From: Thermoanaerobacter sp. A7A
Lineage (GTDB): Bacteria; Bacillota; Thermoanaerobacteria; Thermoanaerobacterales; Thermoanaerobacteraceae
Assembly (NCBI RefSeq): GCF_000445185.1
Contig: NZ_AVAF01000045.1
Location: forward strand, 1 to 46,319
DNA: 46,319 bases
Direction of reading: 5' to 3'
Of the stretch, positions 18,147 to 27,039 are shown in pieces. Numbering within the stretch: the first letter of the stretch is position 1; every line of letters begins with the position of its first letter. Made by a program: the position numbers and the translations under genes. The notes beneath the pieces were generated by a model. It was not told where the DNA came from and ran no database searches. It worked only from the letters and a program-made list of their open reading frames with translations.

Positions 18147-19964
18147 GTTGTATTTTGCACTTTTATATCTTTGTTGAGAATCCAAAATCTTTTTTCGTAT
18201 TCTAATGCTTTGAGGAGTAACTTCCACTAATTCATCATTATCTATAAACTCTAATGCTTCTTCTAAAGACATCTTTTTTACAGGTGATAACCTCAAAGCT
18301 TCATCCGCCGTTGCAGACCTTAAATTTGTCACATGTTTTTTCTTACATACATTGACATCAATATCTCCACTTCTTGAATTAACTCCCACAACCATCCCTT
18401 CATACACTTTTGTACCTGGCTCTATAAAAAGTGTCCCTCTCTCTTGAGCATTGTAAAGGCCATAAGTTGTCGCAACCCCAGTCTCAAAAGCTATAAGAGC
18501 GCCTCTCGTACGAGAAGGAATGTCTCCTTTGTAAGGTTCATAATCATAAAAGACAGAAGTTATTATGCCATTTCCTTTTGTATCTGTTAAAAATTCAGAC
18601 CGATACCCTATTAAGCCTCGTGTAGGTACTTTAAACTTAAGCCTTATAGTTCCTGGCTTTAATGTGTGCATATCCATCAATTCAGCTTTTCTCGGTCCTA
18701 ATTTTTCCATTACAACTCCCATATATTCTTCAGGAATATCTATTGTCAAAAGTTCAATAGGTTCCATTTTTACTCCATTTATTTCTTTAAAAATCACTGT
18801 AGGTTTAGAAACCTGCAATTCATACCCTTCCCGTCTCATAGTCTCAATTAAAATAGAAAGATGCAGCTCTCCTCTTCCAGACACCTTAAAAGAATCAGTA
18901 GAATCTGTTTCTTCAACTCGTAACGCGACGTTTGTCTCTAACTCTTTAAAAAGCCTTTCTCTTAAATGTCTTGAAGTAACGTATTTACCCTCAGTTCCAG
19001 CAAAAGGACTGGTATTTACACTAAAAGTCATAGAAACTGTAGGCTCTTCTATTCGAACAAAGTCTACCGCTTCAGGATTATCCTTATCTGCAATGGTCTC
19101 TCCAATCTCAATATCGCTTATGCCAGAAACTGCCACAATATCTCCCAAGCTTGCTTCTTCTACTTGCACTCTTTTTAGTCCTTCAAACTGATATAGATTA
19201 TTTATGTGAACTTTTTGTATTGACCCATCTCGTTTACATATGGCCGCTTCTTCCCCTGAAATTATTTTCCCTCTAACTACTTTTCCAATGGCAATTCTCC
19301 CAATGTAATCATCATAATCTAAAGTAGTCACTATAAGTTGCAATGGTTCCTCAATATCTCCTATTGGTGCAGGAATATAATCTAAAATCGTATCAAAAAG
19401 AGGTCTCAAATCATGAGATTCTTCATCTAAACTTAATTTTGCTATACCTTCTTTTGCAGAAGTGTAAACCACAGGGAAATCGATTTGGTCATCATTTGCT
19501 CCTAATTCAATAAATAAATCTAAGACTTCGTCAATAACCTCCTCTGGCCTTGCATCAGGTCTATCAATTTTATTTATAACAACTATAGGTTTTAAATCTA
19601 GTCCCAAGGCTTTACTTAACACAAAACGGGTCTGTGGCATAGGTCCTTCAAAAGAATCCACCAGCAAAAGTACCCCATCTACCATTTTTAATACTCGCTC
19701 TACTTCACCGCTAAAATCTGCATGTCCTGGTGTATCAACTATATTTATTTTCACATCTTTATATCGTATAGCGGTATTTTTAGCAAGAATTGTTATGCCT
19801 CTTTCTCTTTCCAAATCATTAAAATCCAAGATTCTTTCCTCAACTTTTTCATTTGACCTAAAAATACCGCTTTGTTTAAGCATGGCATCAACCAAAGTAG
19901 TTTTTCCATGATCAACATGAGCAATAATGGCTATATTTCTTACATCTTCTCTTACAAATTTCAT
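18141..19964 (-). CDS. typA: Ribosome-associated GTPase TypA/BipA
   Basis: A 607-residue translational GTPase. The G motifs are AHVDHGKTT (G1), RGITI (G2), DTPGHADF (G3) and NKID (G4); domain II, EF-G-like domains III and V, and the TypA-specific C-terminal domain follow, and length matches the family. It acts on the ribosome under stress and in 50S assembly at low temperature. The start is ATG 19964 ([10 protein letters not shown]), with GAAGGAG upstream; the open frame extends 20 codons further but those residues are not family-like. Single-gene unit between two terminators. Confidence 0.97.
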   Translation of the reverse strand: MKFVREDVRNIAIIAHVDHGKTTLVDAMLKQSGIFRSNEKVEERILDFNDLERERGITILAKNTAIRYKDVKINIVDTPGHADFSGEVERVLKMVDGVLLLVDSFEGPMPQTRFVLSKALGLDLKPIVVINKIDRPDARPEEVIDEVLDLFIELGANDDQIDFPVVYTSAKEGIAKLSLDEESHDLRPLFDTILDYIPAPIGDIEEPLQLIVTTLDYDDYIGRIAIGKVVRGKIISGEEAAICKRDGSIQKVHINNLYQFEGLKRVQVEEASLGDIVAVSGISDIEIGETIADKDNPEAVDFVRIEEPTVSMTFSVNTSPFAGTEGKYVTSRHLRERLFKELETNVALRVEETDSTDSFKVSGRGELHLSILIETMRREGYELQVSKPTVIFKEINGVKMEPIELLTIDIPEEYMGVVMEKLGPRKAELMDMHTLKPGTIRLKFKVPTRGLIGYRSEFLTDTKGNGIITSVFYDYEPYKGDIPSRTRGALIAFETGVATTYGLYNAQERGTLFIEPGTKVYEGMVVGVNSRSGDIDVNVCKKKHVTNLRSATADEALRLSPVKKMSLEEALEFIDNDELVEVTPQSIRIRKKILDSQQRYKSAKYNK

Positions 19965-20045
19965 AAGGTATCTCCTTCCATAAAATAGGCTATATCGCGT
20001 ATACAGTATTATATGATATATCAAGGAATAAAAATAGTCAATATA

Positions 20046-20077
20046 AAAAAGAGCACTCCTTGGAGTACTCTTTTTTT
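20046..20077 (-). terminator. Intrinsic terminator after the NlpC/P60 gene
   Basis: Ten-bp stem (AGAGTACTCC / GGAGTGCTCT, one mismatch) with a 2-nt loop and a T-run on the minus strand, 4-5 nt past the wall-hydrolase stop. Confidence 0.85.
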
Positions 20078-20081
20078 ATGC

Positions 20082-21221
20082 TTATCTTATAACGCGTCGT
20101 GCTGTAGTATAATGGTCTTTATAATATCCCGAAGTTATATTACTTATTATCACTTTTCCAGCCCCTGAAGAGCTGTGTATAAACTCACCATTGCCTATAT
20201 ATATTCCTGAGTGATTTATCACACTACTTCCCAAAGTTTTAAAAAATACCAAATCTCCTGGTTGAAGGTTGCTATAACTTACATATTCTCCTACAGTAGA
20301 TTGGTCCTTCGCCGTTCTTGGTAAATTAATATCAAAATTCTTAAAAACATATTGAACAAAACCGGAACAATCAAACCCTGCAGGAGATGAACCTCCATAC
20401 ACATACTTGGTTCCCAAAAGAGATTTAGCAAATTCTATAAGCTTGTTTACCACACTTCTATCTACGTCTCCTCTTGATACAATCGTTTGTGTTCCTACTG
20501 ATAAATATTGGCCATATATCCAACCTTCTCTTCCATCTGAAAGCCTTATATTGTACCATCCATTTTGATTTCCTAATACATCCACTTTTGTATTTTTTGT
20601 AACTTGTGCTATCACATTGGCAGATATATTACCTGCACTTCTCACATTTACTACACTACCTGTTACTATGCCAACAGCTATTGGTGTTCTATTAACACTT
20701 CCTCTTGATACAGTAGTATCTACACTTTTTACTGCTAAATATTGACTGTAAATCCATCCTTCTTTGTTGTTAGAAAGTCTTACTTTGTACCAATCATTTT
20801 GCTTTCCTAAAACATCTACTACAGTATTTTTTGCAAGTTGTGTTATTATGCTTGCAGATAAACTGGCTGCACTTCTTACGTTCACTCTACTACCGGTCAC
20901 AGTACCAACTCCTGTTACCGGTGCATTTTGGCCATTAACTAATGCTAAATACTCTCCAAAAACCCAACCTTCTTTTCCATCTGAAAGCTTAATCTTGTAC
21001 CATCCATTTTGCTGATCTAACACAGTCACAGTATCATTTAAATTTAGCCGTGTAATAATGCTTCCTGATAAACTGCCCTGCGTTCGTACATTTACATAAT
21101 TTCCCGTAATCTTTCCAACTCCCAATCCTTCTGCAAACGCTGGGTTCAAAAAAGAACTACCAATCAGCGTCGCGCCAAACACAGAAATTCCAAAAATCAT
21201 CTTTCCTATTCGCTGATCCAC
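20082..21221 (-). CDS. Secreted SH3b x3 - NlpC/P60 peptidoglycan hydrolase
   Basis: A 379-residue secreted enzyme. A signal peptide (about 1-30, GKMIFGISVFGATLIGSSFLNP then AFA) is followed by three bacterial SH3 repeats (each with VNVRS/T...G and GWVFGEYL or GWIYGQYL ends) and a C-terminal NlpC/P60 domain with catalytic Cys in DCSGF and His in NHSGIYIGNGEFIH. It should cut the gamma-D-Glu-diamino acid bond in stem peptides. The true start is the GTG at 21221, with AAGGAG seven nt upstream; the longer reading to 21356 runs through a riboswitch. Controlled by c-di-AMP. Confidence 0.95.
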   Translation of the reverse strand: MDQRIGKMIFGISVFGATLIGSSFLNPAFAEGLGVGKITGNYVNVRTQGSLSGSIITRLNLNDTVTVLDQQNGWYKIKLSDGKEGWVFGEYLALVNGQNAPVTGVGTVTGSRVNVRSAASLSASIITQLAKNTVVDVLGKQNDWYKVRLSNNKEGWIYSQYLAVKSVDTTVSRGSVNRTPIAVGIVTGSVVNVRSAGNISANVIAQVTKNTKVDVLGNQNGWYNIRLSDGREGWIYGQYLSVGTQTIVSRGDVDRSVVNKLIEFAKSLLGTKYVYGGSSPAGFDCSGFVQYVFKNFDINLPRTAKDQSTVGEYVSYSNLQPGDLVFFKTLGSSVINHSGIYIGNGEFIHSSSGAGKVIISNITSGYYKDHYTTARRVIR

Positions 21222-21237
21222 TGCAAATCTCCTTCCT

Positions 21238-21352
21238 TTATTGCCTCCGGAGTTAGCTGTCGGGTGCGGGACAGAAGGTATCCCTACTGCAGCTTCACTG
21301 CAGATTAACCCCAAAAAGCGGTTCCTCCGTACCTTTCGGATTCGGCAAGATT
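21238..21352 (-). promoter_or_regulatory. Cyclic-di-AMP riboswitch (ydaO/yuaA type)
   Basis: The leader shows the ydaO/yuaA consensus in order: CCGAATCCGAAAGGTACGGAGG, the GGGGTTAATCTGCAG stem, GTAGGGATACCTTCTGTCCC, and CCGACAGCTAACTCC (each quoted in part). P1 pairs 21344-21348 with 21241-21245. The ribosome site begins right after P1, with no separate terminator seen, so control may be at translation initiation. The family represses wall-hydrolase genes when c-di-AMP is high; structures of this class were solved with Thermoanaerobacter RNAs. Confidence 0.93.
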
Positions 21353-21374
21353 GCATATTTTGTCCTTTTGTCTT

Positions 21375-21403
21375 ATCTTATCATATCCTACAGTCAAAGT
21401 CAA
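21375..21403 (-). promoter_or_regulatory. Promoter of the c-di-AMP riboswitch transcript
   Basis: TTGACT at 21398-21403 and TAAGAT at 21375-21380, exactly 17 bp apart; 5/6 and 4/6 matches to the sigma-A boxes. A second TTGACT directly follows the first. Confidence 0.65.
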
Positions 21404-21477
21404 TGTTTACATTACATTTTCTTAAACTTTTTAATCTTTTTTTAATATATTTTATAAAAAATTAATAATTTGTGTGA

Positions 21478-21504
21478 CAAAAAAATAAAAGGCTTAACGC
21501 CTCT
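21478..21504 (-). terminator. Weak terminator after tRNA-Leu
   Basis: A short AGGC / GCCT stem with a 5-nt loop is followed on the minus strand by TTTTATTTTTTT. The stem is only 4-5 bp, so it is a weak call. Confidence 0.4.
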
Positions 21505-21514
21505 TTCTCTTTTA

Positions 21515-21599
21515 TGGTGCGGAGGGTGGGACTTGAACCCACACGGGAAACCCCATACGCCCCTCAAACGTACGCGTCTGCCAGTTCCGCCACCACCGC
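21515..21599 (-). tRNA. tRNA-Leu (anticodon GAG)
   Basis: An 85-nt tRNA with encoded CCA. D arm (GGCGGAACTGGCAGACGC), anticodon stem TACGT / GCGTA around the loop TTGAGGG (anticodon GAG, reading CUC/CUU), a long class II variable arm, and T arm GTGGG-TTCAAGT-CCCAC are all present. The acceptor stem GCGGTGG / CCTCCGC has a U5-U68 mismatch. Confidence 0.95.
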
Positions 21600-21683
21600 A
21601 CGCTTTATTTAATTTCGTCACACTATGAATTATATAATCTTTTTAGGTCAGTGTCAATACCTATTTTTAATCAAGTGTTATTA

Positions 21684-21726
21684 TTCTGTGATATTGTCAT
21701 ATTAAAAGTATTCTGCGATAATGTCA
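21684..21726. repeat. Two direct 16-bp repeats, probable IS21-type end
   Basis: TTCTGTGATATTGTCA (21684-21699) and TTCTGCGATAATGTCA (21711-21726) are 14/16 identical, 27 bp apart. Repeated terminal motifs of this kind are typical of IS21-family ends, and an istA-like reading start follows at 21750. Confidence 0.5.
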
Positions 21727-21749
21727 GTATATGAAGGGAAGAAATTAAT

Positions 21750-21779
21750 ATGACAAAGAGAGAAATTTTGTCAATCTGA
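21750..21779 (+). pseudogene. Truncated istA-like reading frame
   Basis: ATG followed by nine codons (MTKREILSI) and then TGA, 24 bp after the second terminal repeat. The peptide resembles the start of IS21-family IstA transposases. No further transposase sequence is found downstream in any frame, so only the left end of an element seems to survive. Assignment is from memory of the family and is tentative. Confidence 0.4.
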
Positions 21780-21807
21780 AATTTAGATTTAACCTCTAAT
21801 TTATTTC

Positions 21808-22206
21808 TTATTCTTTCTTACTAATTATAAAAATTAACGAATACCCTGATACAACAGCTAGTGCATTAATGATATACTCTGATATATATACTAGATAGAA
21901 AAAATCTAACGAAACAGGGTAAAAATAGGAAAAAACTATGATAACTAAAGGTAAAATAAAAGTTAATAGATATTTATAATTTATCTCCCATTTACCTTTT
22001 TTCTTAGCTTCACTCAAAAAAAAGGGAATGGTTAATAATATCCCTAAAACAAAATAAAAAATTAGATTGCTCCATATAAGTATTATTCGGTTATATGTAA
22101 TTTCCGAAATACGGATCATCTTTTGAAGTAATAGGTTACTTACAATTAAATAAGTATATATTAACAGTATAAAAACTATCTTAAACTTTATATTTTCTTT
22201 TTTCAT
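21808..22206 (-). CDS. Hypothetical four-helix membrane protein
   Basis: A 132-residue, strongly hydrophobic protein with about four membrane helices (about 10-30, 42-64, 75-97 and 102-125) and a basic C-terminus. I recognise no family. The ATG at 22206 has AAGGAAG at good distance; a TTG two codons earlier would sit on the ribosome site. It lies about 110 nt after the gene for an unrecognised secreted protein on the same strand and next to an IS relic, so this segment looks like accessory DNA. Confidence 0.6.
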   Translation of the reverse strand: MKKENIKFKIVFILLIYTYLIVSNLLLQKMIRISEITYNRIILIWSNLIFYFVLGILLTIPFFLSEAKKKGKWEINYKYLLTFILPLVIIVFSYFYPVSLDFFYLVYISEYIINALAVVSGYSLIFIISKKE

Positions 22207-22316
22207 TAACAATCTTCCTTTCTTTCATAAATAAAAAATGAACGCCTCTATGTTATTGTAATATATTTCAATTCTTTTTAGTTTTTTGAATATTTTAATT
22301 ACAATTTCACTTTTAT

Positions 22317-23081
22317 TTAATATCCTTTTACATATCCATTATTTAACATCAATACCCATTCGCTACTGGTTCCTCGATGAAGTGTTACCCATGAAGTAGA
22401 ACCATATCCATGCGAAATATCTGTTCTTACAGGTAGCCATCCGTAACTTGAAAGATTGTAGTAATAATAGTTAGATGTTGGATAAAAATATTTTGTATAT
22501 GATACTAATTGCTTAGGATATCCTTCGTATCTTCCATTTTGTGATACATACACTTCCCTACTTGATAACCACACAGTGGGATCTTCTACTATCCAACCTC
22601 CAGATACGGCAGTTAAGGTTATGTGTTCATATCCATTTATATCGTATGTTTCCCAATAAATTGTAGAATAAGCTTTCACACTTAGACTAGGATCCCAAGC
22701 ACTTTTGTAATTACTACCACTTCCTACTGCGCTTGGATTTATAGAAGCATCCGGTTTTAAATTATCGTTGTTTACATCTAGTATAAATGTTGTTTTGTAC
22801 TCTCTAACAATTCCTGAGCTTATTTCGTAAACAGATAGTAGCTGGGTTGTATCTAATGATTGCACATATTTTTCCTCATTTGTTTGTAAATTTTTAAATA
22901 CCCATACAGCAGGTTGCTTTAATTTTAAATCCGTAACTCCCTCTTTAGCACGTTTTGTTAAAAGATTTAAATCACTAATTTCTTTGTGTTTTTCTATTAT
23001 TTTGATATTATCTTTGTCTAAAAGAGTACTTCCAAATGCTGTACTAACTAGAGATGTAATTAATAGAACCCTTGAAATATC
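22317..23081 (-). pseudogene. Unrecognised secreted-protein gene lacking a start codon
   Basis: An open frame of about 255 codons with no ATG, GTG or TTG in its first 70 codons. It opens with a signal-peptide-like segment (SRVLLITSLVSTAFGSTLLDKDN) right after an in-frame TAA at 23082. A helical lysine-rich stretch and a Tyr/Ser/Trp-rich C-terminal region follow (about 75-255), as in extracellular beta-rich proteins. The first usable start is GTG 22865, which would lose the signal peptide although GAGGA precedes it. Probably the true 5' end was removed by a deletion or frameshift near 23085. Function unknown. Confidence 0.55.
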
Positions 23082-23139
23082 TTAAATCAAAGTTTTTACG
23101 GTATGCTTGTTTTTCTTTAAATTCTACGATAATTTTACA

Positions 23140-24723
23140 CTACTTTTTTATATACCATTTTTCTATATTATAAAAAACATCAAAACCAGTAGGGTCCACA
23201 ACTTTTACATTGTCATATGCCATAACTGCTCCTTCAATATAGAAAAGGCCAATTATGGGTTGTTCCTCTAAAAAAACTTGTTCCAAAGCCTGATAATCTG
23301 TTTTTAAAGAATTTTCTTCTGAATCATAAAAAATTCTACTATATATTTCATCAACTTTAGAATTACTATAACCCATAAAATTGTCTTTGCCTTTTGTCAT
23401 AAACATTGTAAACATATCTTGATTATAACTTAAATTCCACTCCATTAACGCCAAATCAAATTTACCTGAATATACAGAACTCAGTAAATTGTCCCAATCT
23501 TTTGGTACAATGTTTATTTCAATTCCTACATCTTTTAAATTATTCTTTATAATTTGAGCAACTTTAATCAAATATGGATTATTTGCATTTACCAGCAAAT
23601 CAAATTTGAGCTGATAAGTTCCATTGCTCCTTATCCCTTTAACTAAATTCCAACCACTTTCCTCTAATATTTTATTTGCCTCTTTTATATCGTAACTATG
23701 AGATACTATTTTATTGCTATAAAGCCATGAATCAGGACGGACCGGAATACATGACTTTAACCCATGACTAAAATATACTTCTTTCAAAATTTTGTCAACA
23801 TCTATTCCATAACACATCGCTTTCCTGACATTTGAATCTTTCAAAGCTGAATTTTGATAATTAGGAGCCATAAATACATAATCTTGCATAACATATTTGT
23901 AAATATTTACATTTGAAAGTTCTTTATACTTATCCCAGTCTATGTCATTTAAAAAAGTAAAATCTGCTTCTTTGCTTTGAAAAGATGTTATCATAGCATT
24001 TTCATTAGGCACAATTTTAAATACTATACTATCTATATAAGGTTTGTCGCCTCTATAATAAGGATTTCTTTCAAAAATAACTTCTCTGCCAACGCTGTAA
24101 GAAGATATCTTATATGGCCCTGTACCGATAGGTACAATATCTTTATTTAAAATATCTTCCTTACCTTTATATTGATGCTCTGCTAGAATAGGAAAAGTAA
24201 ACAAAGCTATTGGGTTCGCAACAGGTTTATTTAGAATAACTTCAAATTCATAATCCCCGTTTGTCTTATAAGAGGAGAGATAGTTAATGAGAATGTCCTT
24301 ATAAGGGCTTTTTACATCATTACTTTTAAAAGAATCAAAAGTAAATTTTACATCATTAGCCGTAAAACTTACTCCATCCTGCCATTTAACATTCTTTTTT
24401 AAATAAAATTTTATATTAAGTCCACTTATTTCCCAATTTTCTGCTAATTGAGGAACAGGCTTTAAAGTTTTATCCAAGGTAACTAATCCTTCTAATGACA
24501 AATTCAACATTTGTCTTACTCGTTCATTGTCATTTAAAAAAGGATTTAATGTATCAAAAGAAGTGATATTTATTCTTAAAGTGCCACCCTCTGCAGGCTT
24601 TTCTTTTTCAATATCAGTTTTATCCTCAGAGGTTTGCGGGAAATTTACCATATTTTGTGGAGTTGTTTTACATCCTGTAAAAATAAACATCAAAATGAAA
24701 GATAATATAATAAATTTTCTCAT
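23140..24723 (-). CDS. Oligopeptide/nickel-type ABC transporter substrate-binding lipoprotein
   Basis: A 527-residue family 5 solute-binding protein. The N-terminus is a lipoprotein signal with lipobox FTGC at Cys18. The mature part shows the SBP_bac_5 features: LRINITSFDTLNPF, PQLAENWEIS, KWQDGVSFTANDVKFTFDS, GTGPYKI and FERNPYYRG. It should deliver peptides, nickel or a similar ligand to an ABC permease on the outer membrane face, but no permease or ATPase genes are adjacent. It follows the nicotinate phosphoribosyltransferase gene by 19 nt on the same strand, so both are probably on one transcript. Ligand unknown. Confidence 0.92.
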   Translation of the reverse strand: MRKFIILSFILMFIFTGCKTTPQNMVNFPQTSEDKTDIEKEKPAEGGTLRINITSFDTLNPFLNDNERVRQMLNLSLEGLVTLDKTLKPVPQLAENWEISGLNIKFYLKKNVKWQDGVSFTANDVKFTFDSFKSNDVKSPYKDILINYLSSYKTNGDYEFEVILNKPVANPIALFTFPILAEHQYKGKEDILNKDIVPIGTGPYKISSYSVGREVIFERNPYYRGDKPYIDSIVFKIVPNENAMITSFQSKEADFTFLNDIDWDKYKELSNVNIYKYVMQDYVFMAPNYQNSALKDSNVRKAMCYGIDVDKILKEVYFSHGLKSCIPVRPDSWLYSNKIVSHSYDIKEANKILEESGWNLVKGIRSNGTYQLKFDLLVNANNPYLIKVAQIIKNNLKDVGIEINIVPKDWDNLLSSVYSGKFDLALMEWNLSYNQDMFTMFMTKGKDNFMGYSNSKVDEIYSRIFYDSEENSLKTDYQALEQVFLEEQPIIGLFYIEGAVMAYDNVKVVDPTGFDVFYNIEKWYIKK

Positions 24724-24742
24724 TAACTATCATCTCCGAAAA

Positions 24743-25777
24743 CTATTTTATCTTTTTCAGCTTTTTATTTTCTATAATACCAGGAATTCTCCCTCTTTTA
24801 GCAATAGGTACTCCTTCCACTTCTTTTATATCCATTGTCATGTCAATAGGCTGAGCATCAGATATGTAACTTCCTACTCCAAAAGCATCTGCCCCACTTT
24901 CAGAAAGTTCTGCAATTCTTTCCGGATTCAAACCTCCAGAAACTATAATTTTTACATTTGTAAATCCTTTTTGATTTAATCTTTGCCTTAGTTCATACAC
25001 TAAACTAGGTGTAACTCCTCCTCTTTCTGATGGAGTATCAAGTCTTATTCCGTATAACCTATCCCCTAAAAATTCAGCAACCCTCAACGCCTCTTCCACT
25101 TCGTCTTTAAAAGTATCAACTAAAATGGTTATCTTCTCATCAGGTGGAGTTATATCTCTGTAAGCTTTTGCCACTTCTAATGTATCTCCTGCAATCAAAA
25201 ATGCAGCATGAGGCACTGTCCCTCTAGGGTCTTTCCCCATTAATTTTGCACCTAAAATACAGCTGGCATCATCTGCCCCTCCTACTAAAGCCGCCCTTTC
25301 CATCACAGGTGCCACAGCTGGATGTACATGCCTTGCACCAAAACATAATATTGGTTTGTCTTTGGCAACTTCTTTAAGCTCCCTTGCTGCTGTTGCCCAA
25401 CCGGAAGAACTTGCAAGAATTCCTAATATTGCCGTCTCATAAATTCCAAACTCACTATAAGGCCCTTTTATCCTCATTACTGTATCTTTAGCTTCAAAAG
25501 TGTCCCCTTCTTCCAAAGACCATACTTCCACATTTTTGTCTTTAAGTAAACTCATTACTTCTGGTAACCCTGCAAAAACTCCTTTTTTTCTTGGAAATAT
25601 CTCCGCTGTGACTATTTTATCTTGTACACCAAGATATGACAAAATATCCTGGGTTCTTAAAAAATACACATCTGTAGTCCATGCATTTTTTATTTCTTCA
25701 TGAGTAGCTGAGAAAAACTCTCTATCCTTTTCAATTTTTACTTCATTTAAGTCTTTTAAATGCTTTAATAGTTTCAT
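24743..25777 (-). CDS. pncB: Nicotinate phosphoribosyltransferase
   Basis: A 344-residue short-form NAPRTase. It converts nicotinate and PRPP, with ATP, to nicotinate mononucleotide in NAD salvage. Supporting segments are the N-terminal FFSATHEEI and TTDVYFLRT, the GARHVHPAVAP loop with the likely phospho-accepting His, RLDTPSERGG, and the phosphate-binding IIVSGGLNPERI and GVGSYISDA. GGAGG lies upstream of the ATG. A TATAAT at 25816-25821 is a probable -10. It sits upstream of the binding-protein gene, raising but not proving that the latter has a related substrate. Confidence 0.95.
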   Translation of the reverse strand: MKLLKHLKDLNEVKIEKDREFFSATHEEIKNAWTTDVYFLRTQDILSYLGVQDKIVTAEIFPRKKGVFAGLPEVMSLLKDKNVEVWSLEEGDTFEAKDTVMRIKGPYSEFGIYETAILGILASSSGWATAARELKEVAKDKPILCFGARHVHPAVAPVMERAALVGGADDASCILGAKLMGKDPRGTVPHAAFLIAGDTLEVAKAYRDITPPDEKITILVDTFKDEVEEALRVAEFLGDRLYGIRLDTPSERGGVTPSLVYELRQRLNQKGFTNVKIIVSGGLNPERIAELSESGADAFGVGSYISDAQPIDMTMDIKEVEGVPIAKRGRIPGIIENKKLKKIK

Positions 25778-25852
25778 TTGTGTCCTCCCTTTTTATTTTC
25801 TTTTTTAACGATACTATTATACCAATTTTTCAGCTTTTTTTGTATATTCATA

Positions 25853-26413
25853 TCAACTTTTAGTTTCATATATAAATTTATATATCTGATAAACTGCTAA
25901 CACCTTTTTTATATATCTATTTGTCTCAGGATAAGGAACAGCATGTAGCTGTTTCCCATCTTTGGAAAATCTCTTGTCTTTAAGCCATGCACCTACATTT
26001 CCACTACCTCCGTTATAAGCTGCTACAGCTAACTGTATATTTCCATTAAAAGTTTTAAGAAGATAAGTCAAATACCATGTCCCCATCTGAATATTGTATT
26101 TAGGCTCAAAAAGCATATCATCGCTGTAGTTTTTTATCCCTACTTTATTGGCAATCCATCTTCCAGTATCTGGTAGAATTTGCATTAATCCTATAGCATT
26201 TTTGCTAGAAATTGCATCACTTTTAAAATTACTTTCTACTTTTATTACAGCAAAAATAAGATAGGGATCTACGCCATACTCTTTTGCGTAATAAACTACA
26301 TAATTGTGGTATTTAAGGGGATAAATTTTTTTTAAAAAATAATGGGTATTTAGCTCCTCGGTGAGTAAAAGGCTTATTACAACCAATGCTATTACTATTA
26401 CTCTCTTCTTCAA
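25853..26413 (-). CDS. SLT-type lytic transglycosylase, membrane-anchored
   Basis: A 186-residue protein: N-terminal signal-anchor (about 3-22, VIVIALVVISLLLTEEL) then an SLT domain with catalytic Glu in IKVESNF, the AIGLMQILPDTG motif, MGTWYL and AVAAYNGGSGNV. It resembles YjbJ/Slt-type enzymes of Firmicutes. The TTG at 26413 is chosen because GGAGGA sits six nt upstream; the frame extends ten codons further without support. It is 19 nt after coaE in a polA-coaE-slt unit. Confidence 0.92.
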   Translation of the reverse strand: MKKRVIVIALVVISLLLTEELNTHYFLKKIYPLKYHNYVVYYAKEYGVDPYLIFAVIKVESNFKSDAISSKNAIGLMQILPDTGRWIANKVGIKNYSDDMLFEPKYNIQMGTWYLTYLLKTFNGNIQLAVAAYNGGSGNVGAWLKDKRFSKDGKQLHAVPYPETNRYIKKVLAVYQIYKFIYETKS

Positions 26414-26432
26414 AGTTATTCCTCCGATATCT

Positions 26433-27029
26433 TTATGTTGCAAACCTTCCCCAAAATAGAGTAACTTGCTTTTCCATAGCCTTAAAATCCTTACTATTGT
26501 TTATTATAAAATCTGCATACTTCATCTTTTCATCCAGAGGCATTTGACTTTTTATGCGGTTTATCGCATCTCTGTAAGAAAGTTTATCCCTTTCCATAAC
26601 CCTCTTTATCTGCGTTTTAGAATCTACCACCACAAGCCACACTTCATCTACCATCTTATACAACTTCATTTCAATTAAAAGAGCTGCGTCCAGCACAATA
26701 GCTTTTTGTTGATTTTTTTGCCTTTCTTCTTCAATCTTTTCTTTTATCCTTTCTATTATTATAGGATGGGTAATCTCATTAAGTTTTTTGAGCTTTTTCT
26801 TATTGGCAAATACAATGTTGCCCAGTTTCTTTCTGTCAATCTCCCCATCTTCTCTTAAAATCTCCTCACCAAAATATTCAACAATTTTATTATATGCCTC
26901 TGTTCCTTTAACCATTATCTCTCTTGAAACAAGATCTGCATCTATAACCACCGCCCCCAGCTTTTTTAAAAGCTTAGAAACCGTGCTTTTCCCTGATGCT
27001 ATACCACCTGTTAGCCCAATTACTTCCAT
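26433..27029 (-). CDS. coaE: Dephospho-CoA kinase
   Basis: A 198-residue P-loop kinase. Walker A is GGIASGKST, followed by the CoA-domain DADLVSREI and the lid with [21 protein letters not shown]. It phosphorylates dephospho-CoA at the ribose 3'-OH, the last step of CoA synthesis. The start is ATG 27029 (MEVIGLTGG) with GAGG upstream; a GTG three codons earlier is part of the ribosome site. It lies about 10 nt after polA; the polA-coaE pair is common in Firmicutes. Confidence 0.96.
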   Translation of the reverse strand: MEVIGLTGGIASGKSTVSKLLKKLGAVVIDADLVSREIMVKGTEAYNKIVEYFGEEILREDGEIDRKKLGNIVFANKKKLKKLNEITHPIIIERIKEKIEEERQKNQQKAIVLDAALLIEMKLYKMVDEVWLVVVDSKTQIKRVMERDKLSYRDAINRIKSQMPLDEKMKYADFIINNSKDFKAMEKQVTLFWGRFAT

Positions 27030-27039
27030 TTTTAACACC

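Noticed and set aside
18565..19191. A 208-codon open frame opposite typA
   Set aside because: Fully antisense to a conserved GTPase; no recognisable domain or start signal.
21222..21356. An N-terminal extension of the NlpC/P60 protein
   Set aside because: These codons are the c-di-AMP riboswitch; the RBS-supported GTG start is at 21221 and begins a normal signal peptide.
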